DNA of 64,000 nucleotides, taken from Bidens hawaiensis (Eukaryota > Streptophyta > Magnoliopsida > Asterales > Asteraceae). Positions 11,870-24,596 of this stretch are shown one piece after another (positions within the stretch are counted from its first letter, which is position 1; the number at the start of each line of letters is the position of its first letter). The stretch spans positions 259,001-323,000 of the forward strand of contig JAIQDT010002842.1 in NCBI GenBank assembly GCA_021521415.1, written 5' to 3'. The notes beneath the pieces were generated by a model. The model worked only from the letters and a program-made list of their open reading frames with translations. It was not told the origin of the DNA and searched no databases. Position numbers and translations under genes: made by a program.

Positions 11870-13270
11870 ATCAGATGACTTGTTATGACCTAATATGGCC
11901 TTGTGTAAACTAAACAAACCCACTAACTCGTGGCGAAGCCCATTAAACCCTAAAAGGGTAGTAATTATACTAAGCATGTCTCAAACACCAAAAGAATATG
12001 TCATGGGCAACAAATGTGACTTTGTGCAACCAAAGCCAAGTCGCTAAAGTAGTATGAGGTTCATTAAGACCTAAAAGTGTACAATTAATGATACACGTGT
12101 ATTTTAACACCAAATCAACTTGTTAGGATCTAATGTGACCTTGTGTAACCTAAACTAGCATGCTAACTTATGGCAAGGACTGTTACGACCCAACAGTTTA
12201 CTAATTATAATTAGTATGCCTCAAACAACAATTAAATTGTCATGACCTAATGTAACTCAATGCAAGTTGCAACCAAAACCAGCCCACTAACACAATACAA
12301 CGCTCATTAAATCTGAAAACTATAGCATTAAGAATACCATAGTTATTAAAAGCCCTCGCTTCTTGAGCACCCATTTCCAGGAAAAAAAGATCAATCTTTA
12401 ATTGCGATTATACTAATTCTAAACTAGAAAAAAAAAAGAAAAATTAAGAACTGTGCTTCAATAATTAAACCAATTCCAACAAACACCGAAGCCTGGATTC
12501 TTCGTTAGACGCGCGAATTATTAATGCCGAAGATCGGGTTGTGTGGAACCAAGAAGGCGACAGGAACATGAGAAGATAAAAGCCGGGCAAATGAAACGCA
12601 AGGAGTACGATTGAAACTTAGATCTAGGAGAGGTCAAAGGAATTGCATTGAAGATTTTGTTCAAGTTTTGGAATAACATTTGAATCTTGACTATTTTAAA
12701 AATTTTGGTACTAATTAGATGATATTAAATGCTATATAATAGCTCTTTTTATTTACTTGAAGGATAGTATTAATTTCCTTATACATAATATATTTTTAAC
12801 TTTTTTATTTAAGTGCGCTTGTTTTTCAAGCTCTTGTTTTTTTTTTGCTTTGCGCCTAGGCCCCCAGGTGAGACCTATGAGCCTTGAGTGCGCCTAGCAC
12901 ACTTGATAACTATGAAGAATACGCATGTATTTAAACACCAAAATGAGTTTTATGTCCTAATAAGGCCTCGTGTAATCTAAACAAACCCACTAACTGATGG
13001 GAAGGCCCATTAAGGCCCAACAGTGTTCTAGCCATCATAGGTATTAAACACAAAAAATAACTTGTGATCCCCTAATTTGACTTTGTTCAACCAAAACCAA
13101 GCCACTAACACATTACAAGGCCCAAAAGTGTACCATTCATTATACAAAGGTATTTAAATACCAGAATGTCTTGTTATGACCTAGCATGCTCTTGTGTAGC
13201 CTAAACTAACCCACTATCATAAGCATGTCTCAAACACCAAAACAACTTGTTTTGTACTATGTATTTTATA
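11870..13270 (+). repeat. Degenerate tandem repeat array with a dimeric unit
   Basis: Two alternating half-units of roughly 120 bp recur with drift. One reads like CTTGTTATGACCTAATATGG...CCCACTAAC...GCCCATTAA. The other reads like CTCAAACACCAAAA...TGACTTTGTGCAACC...AAGCCACTAACAC. Copies are seen from about 11870 to 12330 and again from about 12925 to 13250. The gap between them is the element at 12338-12914. No coding potential is seen. The exact copy number was not computed. Confidence 0.65.
12338..12914. mobile_element. Small TIR transposon with 8-bp target duplication, hAT-like
   Basis: The ends are CATAGTTATTAA and its inverted match TTGATAACTATG. Both sides are flanked by AAGAATAC (12330-12337 and 12915-12922). 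An 8-bp duplication is typical of hAT elements. It is 577 bp and non-coding, with GCGCCTAGG-type sequence near the right end. It sits inside the tandem array and so is younger than it. Confidence 0.65.
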
Positions 13271-13350
13271 CTCATAACAAGTATGGGGAACTAAAGTATA
13301 AATTTGTGTATGATTGTTGTACATATTACCTAGGGGTAACTTAGCAGAAT

Positions 13351-13738
13351 AGTAACCAAGTTTTAAAAGTGTTCTAATTAGGTCACTCAAGTTTTAAAAG
13401 TGTTCCAATTAAGTCACTTAGCTTTCATGTTTTATTTAAATTATAGGTTTTAACATGTTTTTTTAGCATTTTTCGTTTTTGTTTCAATTAGGAAAAAAAA
13501 ACATTTTTTATGCTGTTGTGGACTGGTGACATGGATTTTAGGTAATTTTTAATATAATTAACATGTTTTTCTTTGTTTTTCTAATATAATTATATATATT
13601 GGAAACCTCGGCCCTACATCTTCTCCATTTAATTATTCACATAAAAAAATTCCAATGATGGCTCTATTTGAAGGTTTAGTTGACCCAATTTGGACCAAAA
13701 AAAGGCACATGTGACCAGTTTTGAAACTTGGTTACTAC
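13351..13738. mobile_element. MITE-like element with inverted ends
   Basis: The left end AGTAACCAAGTTTTAAAAGTG and the right end CAGTTTTGAAACTTGGTTACT are inverted copies with small differences. The left motif is also directly repeated once inside (CAAGTTTTAAAAGTGTTC at 13389). No clear target duplication was found, so the borders are approximate. Confidence 0.4.
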
Positions 13739-15394
13739 TTTGTGGCATGGCCATATGTCGGCCTAAGTTTATCTTAGGATACTAATACTACCTCGATATG
13801 TAAACGTTAATCCTATTTTAATTAGCTTGACAAAGTTCACTAAGTATAGCCTCGAGTCATTTAAATATCCTGTAGTCAGCAAAAGAGCTTATGCACCTAA
13901 CAAAAGATTGACACGTCAACAAAAGAATCAAGTTCAGTGCGGAATCCAAGTCAAAGTGACCAAAGGGTCAGCACAAACACACGTTGCTACCGACTGTTTT
14001 TCGGTAAATAAGAAGACTCGATAAATGATCCACTTATTGTTTTTCATTTAGTTCAAGGTCAATCTTTCAAACAGATTATTCCATAATCAAGCATTTAAAT
14101 AAAATACTGAAGATCAAGACTAAATGACATGGCCTACACTATTTTCATGTGGAGCAATATGAAGAATCCAAGTTAACTAAAGAAGACTTGTATTTATGTG
14201 ACCTGACGCATGTCACACAAATACCCAAAGATATTGGAACATGATTCTACAATATATGAGATTTGGGTACGTCCAAATCTCGCTGTTGGTCCATATCTTC
14301 AAGAAGTCACACCTTGAGAAAAACATAGCAAAATATAAATTTTATTGAGATTTGTGGGATCGTTTGCACATTGTAAACGTTCTGAATATTATCAAAATAG
14401 TCTGTATCCACAAATCATGTCTTAGTATGCTATAGGATTTGTTTGCATAGATCGAGGTTTGTCCATGTGTCATTTTTTTAACTTTTTCTTTTAATAGTTT
14501 GCTTGTTTCTACAAAAAAGCAAACATTGTTTATGTTGATTTGTTCAATTGATAGGATTAAACACTCAAAATCGTATTGTGCTTCTTCCCTATTTATTTCT
14601 TGTGTGTTCTTAGCACATCCTTTTATATATGATTTTCACAAACTTCCTAGTGAAAGTAGTCGTACAAAATTCTAGTCCAGTTCAGAGTAGTTTAGGACAA
14701 AGCAACTGTTTACACGATAAAATTATAGATATTCTAACATACGTATATATTGTATTGTGTATTCTATATGGATGAACTCACGTGTATACTATATAATGTA
14801 AAATGAGACGTTATATTTTCATATTTTTAGCATATCTACATCAACTTGTACACTGGTCTGCTAACATATGCACAAGCTATATTTCTAACTGATCTTAGGT
14901 TTTGGCATAAGGGTTGTAGTCAACATAGAGGGTCTAGCACCTTTATGTATAATAGACATGTATTCGCTTAACGAGTCGCAACAGAACCAGAACTTTTCTA
15001 TGAAAGGGTCACAACAGAACCTTTTAAAGTCACTACAACTTCTCTGTCCATACAAAATTCAAGTTTAAACAGCTTTTGACTTACAGAAGTCAAACTTGGT
15101 CCAGTAACAACAGAACCTAAATCATTAATGCTTCCATACTTAAAAAAATGTCCAATACTCCAAACATAAAAGCAAAAGCCAAGAAGGTTAAAATTGATAC
15201 TCTTTTCTATGTATTCATATTTGCTGCAATCTATCAAGTTCTCTAAAAACAAATACAACAATTGGGGACTCTATACCTAGAACATCAAACTATCAATCTC
15301 AACAATGGCACAATAAATCAAAACTATCACTAGAATTCTCCATCTTTTGAAGCACAAAACGTGTAAAAATTAACTGTAATATTACAACTAACCT
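13739..15394. other. Intergenic, nothing recognised
   Basis: AT-rich sequence, with no frame on either strand resembling a known protein family. The right end may include the 3' UTR of the methyltransferase gene. Confidence 0.4.
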
Positions 15395-16617
15395 TTACTT
15401 AGTGCAATGAGCATCAGTACCTTGCTGCACACAGTGAGTATATCCAAGGCCACCAAGAAACTCCCTAATCTCTTTAGAACTACTGTTGCTGGCTTGCAAG
15501 AGTCTCTCATCTTCCTCATAGATCAAGTACGGAGCTTCACCTTTCTTTCTTGAAAGCAACTTTTTCGCCCCTTTTAATACATGATACTCCCACCCCTGAA
15601 CATCAATTTTCAAAAGCAACACAGGTTCATTCTCGGGGATCACGTGATCCAGTGGAACCGATCTTACTTGAAGCTCAATCTCTTCATTAGATTTAAAAGC
15701 CATCTTTGCTCCAGTGGCTGAAACTGCACTGTTGTCTAGCCGCCCAACCAACTGCAATAACAAAAAAATGTACCGTGTGAATATGTGATGTTCGTAACTT
15801 AATGTTTTCAGGTCAAACACCATGTAAAAAAGAGCAGGATCACCATAAGTTGTGTAATATTAAACCAGCCTCTACAATAAAAAAGAATACAAATAAGAGC
15901 AGTACATAGCTGAATCTCAGTGGTTCATGACAACAAGACCACCATGTCACGTATTTAAAATCCCACCTACAGCATGGTTATTTTAAGGCTGAATATCAAT
16001 GAATCACGACTGTCACTTACACTAACATGTCACATATTTAAAATCTCATCTCATCTATAGAAGGGTGGTTATTTTAAGGCTAAAATCTTAGTGGATCGCA
16101 ACAACAACAAGACCACTCTACCATTTACAACACCCTATCACAAATTTAAAACCCCCGGTTTGAAAAACATACCTTATGAAACGTGATGTTGCCAACTTGA
16201 TCCGAAGTCGCCGCTTCAAAAACATGAACCAGATCCCCAACCCGATTAAAATAAATCCCGTTACAGATACTCTGCAGATTCTCCAACACCGGCTCAAACG
16301 CAAACACGCGAAAGCCCATGGCGAACGTGGCCATGCCCACATTGGCCCCAACGTCAACAAAAACCCCGGTTTTCCCCAGGCTCTTGACCTTGCCGAACCG
16401 TGAGGGATATATCTGGTCGCCTGAAGAGCTTCCCGTTGAGCATCCGAAGGATGTTCTTGTGGGGCGTATAGAAAGGGGTGGTTGACGCCTTCGACGAGGT
16501 TGGCGATGACTGGGTGGGACTGAAGCAGAGGTAGAAGAAGGTGAGGAGAATGAAGGAGCTGGAGAAGAAGAGGAAGAGGGTTTTAGGGGTGCTGAGATCT
16601 GTATCTCCTCCAACCAT
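15395..16617 (-). CDS. FkbM-family SAM-dependent methyltransferase, frameshifted
   Basis: Two exons, 16617-16173 and 15751-15395, are joined by a GT/AG intron. Residues 12-33 form a hydrophobic segment (LFLFFSSSFILLTFFYLCF), a likely signal anchor as in plant Golgi or membrane FkbM proteins. The catalytic fold shows SAM motif I (VFVDVGANVGMATFA) and RVFAFEPV in exon 1. Exon 2 has GRLDNSAVSATGAK, LLLKIDVQGWEYHVLKGA and the C-terminal GYTHCVQQGTDAHCTK. The first 80 or so codons (through FRRPDISLTVRQ) are in a different frame from motif I, so an indel lies between about 16380 and 16405. The family usually also has a few more residues between MATFA and MGF. Either this copy is damaged or the assembly has an error. 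The substrate is not known. Transcription would start inside or beside the element at 16722-17693. Confidence 0.72.
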
Positions 16618-16721
16618 TTGCCATCGAATTGCTTTGATTGATTGAAGAAGATGAATTGAGTGGAGAGTGAGAGTGAAGGTTGGTTTGTTTGGATCTTGGA
16701 GAGAGAGATCAGAGATGTCCT

Positions 16722-17693
16722 GATGGGATAATTCTCAAAATAATAGTCCATTTGAAACAAAAAACTCCTAAAATAGTTCATACAAACTTATCTTTAACGT
16801 GCCATTATTAATCGTAACGTGAGATTTTTTTACCACTCATAATGTGACACGTGTAAAGGTACGTGAAAGTTGCTCACAAATCTGTCTGCGCCGATAGTTT
16901 TCTGGCAAAAATCTTTTTCTCATAAATTCATCTCCTCCGACGCATTTCAGGTGAATTTCATCTTTTTTTGCATAAAAAGAAGAGTTGTCAGAAAAGATGA
17001 ATTTTGTTACAAATTATTTAAATTCGAGGGTTTTTAGATGAAAGTTATCTTTTTTTTGCATAAAAAGAATAGTTCTTTAAAAAACTATTTTGAAAATCAT
17101 ATCCACCACCTACCACCACCATTCACCACCACCACCCACCGCCCGCCGCCATCATCAACCACCACCACCCACCGCCATCATCCACCACCACCACCACTAC
17201 CACCCACCGCCATCATCAACCACCACCACCCACCGCCATCATCCACCAACCACCACATTCTTAACACTTGCCATATTTTTAAAACTTTTATAAAAATCAT
17301 CCGAGGAGATTAAATTTGTTGAGAAATTATCGTTTTTCTTAACTTTTTTGAAAATCATCTAACAAGACTAAATTCATTGGAAAAGTATCGTTTTTTTTGC
17401 AACTTTTTTGAAATTTCTCGTATGAGACGAAATTCACCTAAAATGCGTCGGAGGAGATGCATTTATGAGAAAAAGATTTTGGCCAGATTACTATCGGTGC
17501 AGACAGATTTGGGAGCAACTTTCACGTACCTTTACACGTGTCACACTGTGAGTGGTTAACAAATTTCACGTCACGATTACCAATGTCACGTTAAAGATAA
17601 GTTTGTATGGACTATTTTGGGAATCTCTCTCTTCAAATGGACTATTTTGGTTTTCTCTCTCCTGTTTTGGACTATTTTGAGAATTATCCCATC
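16722..17693. mobile_element. Long-TIR DNA transposon (Mutator-like MITE) in the methyltransferase promoter
   Basis: The left end GATGGGATAATTCTCAAAAT and the right end, read in reverse complement, are the same. Similarity continues inward for about 240 bp, including ACAAACTTATCTTTAACGTG, GACACGTGTAAAGGTACGTG, CTCCTCCGACGCATTT and AGGTGAATTTC. The right arm has an extra duplicated CAAAATAGTCCA block. The centre is a (CCACCACCACCCACCGCCATCAT)-like simple repeat at 17100-17260. Long inverted arms with no gene fit a Mutator-like MITE. No 9-11 bp target duplication was clear. The left end is 105 bp upstream of the methyltransferase ATG. Confidence 0.7.
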
Positions 17694-19201
17694 TCATATT
17701 GTCCTAAAAAAATTTAATATAATAGATCACATGAATTAAATTTTAAAAAAATAATAAATTGTCCTTAATCAAGTAAACGAATTCAGCTTGGTCTGGCGAT
17801 AAAGCGATAAATATATATGACATTCAATCAAATGACAAATGGTTATGTGTTTTAGTCTAACTTAAGACATGAAGATAAAATAAGATGAAAAATAATTAGC
17901 TATACAAAAAAATAATAAATAAATAAATTATCCTAAATCAAGTAAACGAATTCGGATTCATTCGTTATAGAAATTGAACTAAAGAAGCTGAAATCCATCA
18001 CTTACGTTGTGTTTCTGATTTCACTTTAAAAGAGAAGGAAAAGACAATGGAAGTTTTTCTTTCCTCTCTTTTCTTTTCATTCACTTCCTTTTCTTTCCTT
18101 CCATTTATTTCAAATTCGGAAAGTAAACCTTTCCATTTTACATTTCATTTACCTAATCTTTCATTTCATTTCTTTTCTTTTCTTTTCTTTCATTTAATAA
18201 AACACATAAACACACATTTTATTATTTTCTCATATTTCTTTTCTTTAATGAAACTCGAGAACACACATGTTATTAGTTCATCCCCTTTCTTTCCATAAAG
18301 AGGTCAGGTCTGATTCGATCAGACTTAAGGCCGTTTGGTTCAATAAAATGACGGTCTAAATAGCTGAATAGGCCTCTTACCCATTTAGTTTCAATAAAAT
18401 GATAGGTCTAAATAGTTCAATAGGTCTTTTATCTTTGTTTTGTTTTTCTTTGTACTTTCAAGCTTCATGCGGCTTATGAGTTGCTCTTTTTTTTTCTTGG
18501 TTTTTAAAGTTTGGCATTAAAAAAACTAATACTTTTAACAAGTATTGTAAATCGTGGTTAAGCAGTAGGTGTAGAGATATATATAGTCATCTTGGTTTAA
18601 ATATCAGGGGCAAATATATTGTCTCATATAGCCATGAAAGGCTTATGTAATAGCTAGATTTATATGCTAAACATGAAAGTAAGAGATGCAGTTTTGTGGT
18701 TGTAAAGAAAGCTTATTGTAAATACTAAATAGACACTCGCCATGGATTTTTGGACCAAAATGTCTTGGAACACCTTGTGTTTCTATAGCCAAGATAGTAG
18801 TGTACATTTCTTAGTTATATTGAGCACATACAAAAGCATGAAACCTTTACAAATGGTTTTACTTTCCTCCTTTCACTCCTTCACCCCTCTCTAAAAGTTT
18901 CATGAATAACGATTTAGCGGTCACCTCTACAATCATCAAGTTCGTAACATCTTTCCCATCTTGTACTTCGGGATCAGACTTTGATAAGGCTGATTGCGCC
19001 ACTTTTAACACGATTCATTAATATCAGGCTAATATTAATTCATTGAGGTTGCATTCCTTTATTACCAATATAGTACAAGTTGGAAATCATATTTAAGATA
19101 TTGCCAATCAACACGGGGAAGAATATAAGCTGGATGATAGGGGCATTATAGTAATGATATTTAGGTTCATAACATATGTGTAATTTTATTTATATGGGGC
19201 A
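17694..19201. other. Intergenic, nothing recognised
   Basis: AT-rich sequence with a pyrimidine-rich (CTTTT)-type patch at about 18050-18200. A GGCCGTTTGGTTC motif near 18330, followed by a partly repeated TCAATAAAATGAYGGTCTAAATAG, may be an old MITE end. No gene is supported. Confidence 0.35.
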
Positions 19202-19392
19202 TGTTTATTATAAACAAAATCATCGTTTAATTGGTTACAACTTACACATATAAGATTAGATTTATATATACACATAAAGAGAGATTGTGTGTATTGATCA
19301 CCTTTTCCGTGTTCAATGCAGGAAAATGGCATCAAAGAACAGACAGTTTACAAGAATCTTCATGGAACATCATCCTCCACCAACATTGGCAT
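19202..19392 (+). repeat. Left flank of TE-C, duplicated beyond its right end
   Basis: The 191 bases from TGTTTATTATAAAC to TTGGCAT recur at 25691-25883 with only a few differences. A TTCAATGCAG splice-acceptor-like site followed by GAAAATGGCATCAAAG is present in both. It may be the edge of a host exon, but no protein family was recognised. Confidence 0.85.
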
Positions 19393-19965
19393 TGTTGGAA
19401 AATTTGTTACGTGTGCATTAGTAGGTTGTTATGACACAACGAATGCACACTAATAGACATTGATGAATGAGATATCGATGTGTGATTGTGTGTACTTGAA
19501 AGAAAATACTATAGTGGTGTATCCCACATTGGTGGGATGAAAAACTTGTGCCTTGTTTTTCCTCTATAAATAGAGAGGTAAACTAAGTTGCAACACACAC
19601 CAAACCTTACACACAACACAAGCATTGTTGCAAGGTTTTTCCAACTTCTTCTTCTTCTTCTACATTTCTGGTTTCTTTTATTCGAACCTTTTTCAGGTTT
19701 ACGGTTAACTCCGGCAGTACTACTGCTCCGGCTGTTGTACCCTGGGAAACAACGAGTTCTCTTGGGAGACTCGAAATATTGTTTTAAGGGCCCCGTGTTC
19801 AACACGATCCTCGGCGAAACCGTTTATATTTTTTTTTCGTATTGTATTTGGTTTATTTCTTTGATTCTGTATTGTATTTCAGATTCTTGTATTGTATTGT
19901 ATGAGTAATAAAACTGTTTGTTAATTTTCTGTTTATTTACTCAATTCACGAATTCGGTTCCTACA
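19393..19965 (+). repeat. 5' LTR of copia element TE-C
   Basis: It runs from TGTTGGAAAATTTG to GGTTCCTACA (573 bp) and is nearly identical to 25152-25692. TATAAATA at 19565-19572 is the likely promoter TATA box. The bases after the LTR do not match the usual initiator-Met primer site. Confidence 0.85.
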
Positions 19966-19994
19966 ATCTTAAAACAATATTTTTAAAACCGTTT

Positions 19995-20450
19995 CGTGAA
20001 AACTTTGTTTAAATTTTCAGAAACTATTCTGTTTTGATCCAAACCAGTTTTGTTTCAAAATAGTATATGTTTTAAAAACAGTTTTTTCTTTTCTGTTTTG
20101 GTCTCAGAATCAAGAATTGGATCTTCAAAGTTGGAATTAGACAGATTCGTTCTTGGTTTAACATTCTGAAATCAGAAAAGCTCATTTTTGGGCTGTTTTT
20201 GGCTATCTAGCACGAGATAGCTTATCGTGAAAACTTTGTTTAAATTTTCAGAAACTATTCTATTTTTATCCAAACCAGTTTTGTTTCAAAATAGTATATG
20301 TTTTAAAAACAGTTTTTCTTTTCTGTTTTGGTCTCAGAATCAAGAATTGGATCTTCAAAGTTGGACTTAGACAGATTCGTTCTTGGTTTAGCATTCTGAA
20401 TCAGAAAAGGCTCCTTTTTTTGGGCTGTTTTTGTTATCTCGCACGAGATA
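19995..20450 (+). repeat. Two direct 231-bp repeats in the TE-C leader
   Basis: CGTGAAAACTTTG at 19995 restarts at 20226, and the following sequence is the same apart from small changes. Each copy ends in a small hairpin: GCTATCT/AGATAGC near 20202-20221 and TTATCTCG/CGAGATAA near 20433-20450. The repeats lie between the LTR and gag. Confidence 0.8.
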
Positions 20451-20547
20451 AAGCTATCTTGCACAGGATAAATTTATCTGGCAAATTTCAGAATTTTCTG
20501 AATTTTTTTTCTAAGTTACTAACTTGGTCTGTTTTCTGTGTGCAAGA

Positions 20548-23500
20548 ATGACAGGACCAACCCCAAACACTTCTAATGCTACCCATGATGTCCATTTGAC
20601 CACCCCAGCCAATGTGGGAGCGACCACAATGGCTAACCATGCTGAAAAACCCGAAAAGTTCACTGGTGTCCACTTTAAGAGGTGGCAGCAGAAAATGTTT
20701 TTCTACTTGACAACCTTGAACTTAGCACAGTTCTTGGAGAAAACAGCCCCCATACCCACTGCCCAAGATAATTCCCAAAGTGTGAATGCTTTGGACGCTT
20801 GGAAACATTCTGAATTTCTATGTCGCAATTACGTGCTCAATGGTTTGGCGGATCCATTGTATAACGTCTATTGTGGGATAAAGACTGCCAAAGAACTATG
20901 GGAGTCTTTAGACAAGAAGTATAAAACCGAAGATGCGGGAACAAAGAAATTTGTTGTGGTCCGTTTTTTGGACTTTAAAATGGTTGACTCCAAGACTGTG
21001 ATCACCCAAGTCCAACAACTACAACTTATACTTCATGAAATTCATGCCGAGGGTATGACACTTAGTGAAACGTTCCAAGTTGCAGCCATAATTGAAAAGT
21101 TGCCTCCTAGTTGGGTTGAGTTTAAGAATTATCTTAAGCACAAACGAAAGGAGATGACTATGATGAATTAATTGTTCGTCTTCGAATTGAGGAAGACAAT
21201 AAAACGGCTCAAAAATCAGCTCGTGTGGAGCCAATGGCTAAGGCCAACATGGTTGAACTTGGACAATCTTCTAGGGGGGGGGGGGGGCATAAGGGTAAGG
21301 GTAAAATAAATAAGGGAAAGGGAAAGGTGAACCTTGGACCGAAGAAAGAGGTTGTGAAAAATAAACCTCAATCTTCAAATTTCCAAGGTGTTTGTTACAA
21401 TTGTAATGAGAATGGCCATCGTGCGAACCAATGCAAGAAGCCTAAGCGTGAGCGTGCGCATATGGTGGATGAAAATGGTGAACCGTTGGTGGCAATGATC
21501 ACCGAGTTCTCGGCAATGATTGAAGAAATCAATCTTGTGGGGGACAAACCGCAAGGATGGTTCATTGATACGGGTGCGACCCGTCATGTGTGTGGTGACA
21601 AGACCCTTTTTAGCACCTTTAAGGAGGCTGCTAGTGATGCTAAGTTGTTTATGGGGAATCAAGCAACGACCGACATCAAGGGTGAAGGGAATGTGATCTT
21701 GGAGATGACTTCGGGAAAAGAGCTTACTTTGAGAAACACTTTGTATGTGCCCGAAATTCGTAAGAATTTGGTTTTGGGTTGGTTGCTTAATAAGTTTGGT
21801 TTTCGTTTAGTGTTTGAGTCGGACAAGTTTGTCTTGACTAAGAATGGAATGTATGTTGGTAAGGGCTATGCCCTCAATGGTATGTTTAAACTTGATGTAA
21901 CCGTGATTGGAAATGAAATGAATAAGGAATCTACTTCTGCTTATATTATTGAGTCTTTAAATTCAAATGTTTGGCATGGTAGATTAGGACATGTAAATTT
22001 CAATTCACTTCGTCGTTTAATTAAATTAAAAAGCATACCAACATTCCACATTGTTACAAACTTGAAATGCGAATCATGTGTTGAATCCAAACTTACAAGA
22101 TCATCCTTCAAATCGGTTGAAAGAATAACCGAAACACTTGATTTAATTCACACCGATGTGTGCAATTTAAAAATGTGCCCAACAAGAGGGGGAAACAAAT
22201 ATTTCATCACGTTTATTAATGATTGCTCAAAATATTGCTATGTATATTTACTTAAAAGTAAATATGAAGCAATAGAAAATTTTATCTTGTTTAAAAATGA
22301 AGTTGAGTTACAACTTAACAAGAAAATTAAACGTGTGAGAAGCGATCGAGGAGGTGAATACGTTTCACCATTTGCGGATTTATGCGCACAAAGTGGCATA
22401 ATACATGAATTAACCCCTCCTTATTCTCCACAATCAAATGGCATGGCGGAACGAAAGAACCGTACATTGAAAGAGATGATGAATGCCATGTTGGTTAGTT
22501 CTGGGGTGAGCCATGACATGTGGGGGGGATGCCATTTTAACGGCAAATTATCTTTTAAATAAGATACCTCTCAAGAATAGGGACGAGACTCTTTATAAGT
22601 TATGGAAGGGAAGAGAACCTTCGTACAAATACATGAAAGTGTGGGGGTGCCTAGCTAAAGTCACCGTACCACCTCCTAAAGCTCTTAGGATTGGTCCCAA
22701 AACTGTTGACTGCATTTTCATTGGATATGCTCACAATAGTAGTGCACATCGGTTTTTGGTACATGAATCCAAAAATCCATATGTACACGTAAACACTTTC
22801 ATGGAGGCGAGCCCCAATACTGTCTCGAATTTTTAGGACGTGTTTCCTAAGTTAGGAAACACACATGAGGCCTCATCATCACGAGCGAATGATGTAGGTG
22901 CAAGCTTGTCAACACAAAATGACGACCTGGTTCATGAAGGAACACATGAACGGCCCGAGACTGAGGATGGTGATTTAAGACGAAGCGAAAGACAAAAGGT
23001 TGCAAAATACTTTGGTCCTGACTTCGTAAGCTTTATGGTTGAAAGTGAACCTAATACCTACCATGAAGCGGTGACCTCACCTGAAGGACCTCAATGGAAA
23101 GAAGCAATCAAAAATGAAATTGATTCGATCTTACAAAATCATACTTGGGAATTGGTAGATCTTCCAGTTGGTTGCAAACCACTTGGATATCGTTCGATAT
23201 TCAAAAAGAAGATGAAAGCCGATGGAAGTATTGATAAATACAAGGCGAGGCTAGTGATCAAAGGTTTTAGACAAAAGGAAGGTCTAGACTATTTTGATAC
23301 TTACTCGCCTGTAACACGTATAACCTCTATAAGGTTGGTGCTTGCAATCGCGTCTTTACGAAGTTTGGAAGTGCACCAAATGGATGTAAAAACGGCTTTT
23401 CTAAATGGTGATTTGGAAGAAGAGATATACATGGAGCAACCTGAGGGTTTCTCCGCCCCTGGTCAAAAGGGCAAAGTATGCAAACTCATCAAGTCTTTGT

Positions 23501-24596
23501 ATGGCTTGAAGCAAGCTCCAAAACAATGGCACCAAAAGTTTGACCAAGTCATGATTAGCAATGGTTTCAAAATTAATGAGTGTGATAAATGTGTTTATGT
23601 TAAAAACACAAATGGAGGTTATGTTATTTTATGCCTTTATGTGGATGATATGCTTATCATTGGGAGTAATGATAAAATGGTTCAATCTACAAAAAACATG
23701 TTAAAGGCACGATTTGACATGAAAGACATGGGTTTAGTTGATACTATTCTTGGAATAAAAATCATTAAAACCAAAGAAGGTCTTACTTTGAGTCAAGCAC
23801 ACTATGTCGACAAGATTCTTGAAAAATTCAACAAGGAAGACAAGCGAGTGGCTCGTTCTCCTGTTGACACTACTCTACATCTATGTAAATATAGAGCTGA
23901 GCCGGTTGCTCAATTAGAGTATTCAAGAATCATTGGAAGTCTAATGTATCTCATGACATGTACGAGACCTGATTTAGCATACGCGGTGAGTAGGCTAAGT
24001 AGATATACTAGCAATCCAAGTGTTCAACATTGGAAAGCTATTATAAGGGTGCTTAGGTACATAAAATACACAAGAGACTATGGTTTTCATTATACCAACC
24101 ATCCAGCTGTGATCGAAGGGTATACTGATGCGAACTGGATTTCGGATATGAAAGATTCCAAATCAACAAGTGGGTACGCGTTCCTACTTGGTGGGGCAGC
24201 AATATCTTGGAAATCATCCAAACAAACTGTAATTTTAGATCCACAATGGAGTCTGAATTCATTGCCTTAGACAAATCTGGGGAAGAGGCAGAATGATTAC
24301 GTCAATTCGTGGAAGACATTCCACAATGGCCAAAGCCGTTTTCGGCAATTTGCATACACTGTGACAGTGAGTCTGCAATTGGTAGATCTCAACGTTCAAT
24401 GTATAATGGCAAATCAAGGCATATGAGACGTAGACATAACACGATACGACAACTACTGTCAACGGGTGTTATCACGATTGACCATGTGAGGTCAGAAAAT
24501 AACATTGCAGACCCGTTAACAAAAGGCTTAAGCACGGATAAATTTTATAAGTTGTCGAGAGGAATGGGACTAAAGCCCGCGATAAAGGAAGTATGA
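20548..24596 (+). pseudogene. gag-pol polyprotein of copia element TE-C, frameshifted
   Basis: One reading frame in the intact ancestor. The gag domain starts at ATG 20548 ([21 protein letters not shown]); a 1-nt loss near 21157 shifts frame. A zinc knuckle CYNCNENGHRANQC follows at about 21392-21433. Then come the aspartic protease (WFIDTGATRHVCG, about 21559), the integrase with HHCC (WHGRLGH...CESC) and catalytic HTDV and RSDRGGEY blocks, reverse transcriptase with YVDDMLIIG (about 23638), and RNase H (ADPLTKGLSTDKFY end). Further breaks are an extra G in a G7 run near 22530, an in-frame TAG at 22834-22836, a frameshift near 24236 and a TGA at 24295. A run of 14 G at 21274-21287 lies in gag. 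It is not competent as written, but only recently broken. The copia order (IN before RT) is certain; the sublineage is not. Confidence 0.93.

Noticed and set aside
13827..14024. Plus-strand frame of 65 codons
   Set aside because: No recognisable domain, no homologue known to me, no promoter or splice signals that decide it.
17038..17313. His/Pro-rich and Thr/Pro-rich reading frames
   Set aside because: They are translations of a CCACCACCACC simple repeat in the centre of an inverted-repeat element, open in more than one frame.
19588..19908. Frames inside the TE-C LTRs (also 25347-25685 and their reverse strands)
   Set aside because: They lie in LTR promoter and R/U5 sequence and occur in both LTRs. 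They are not genes.
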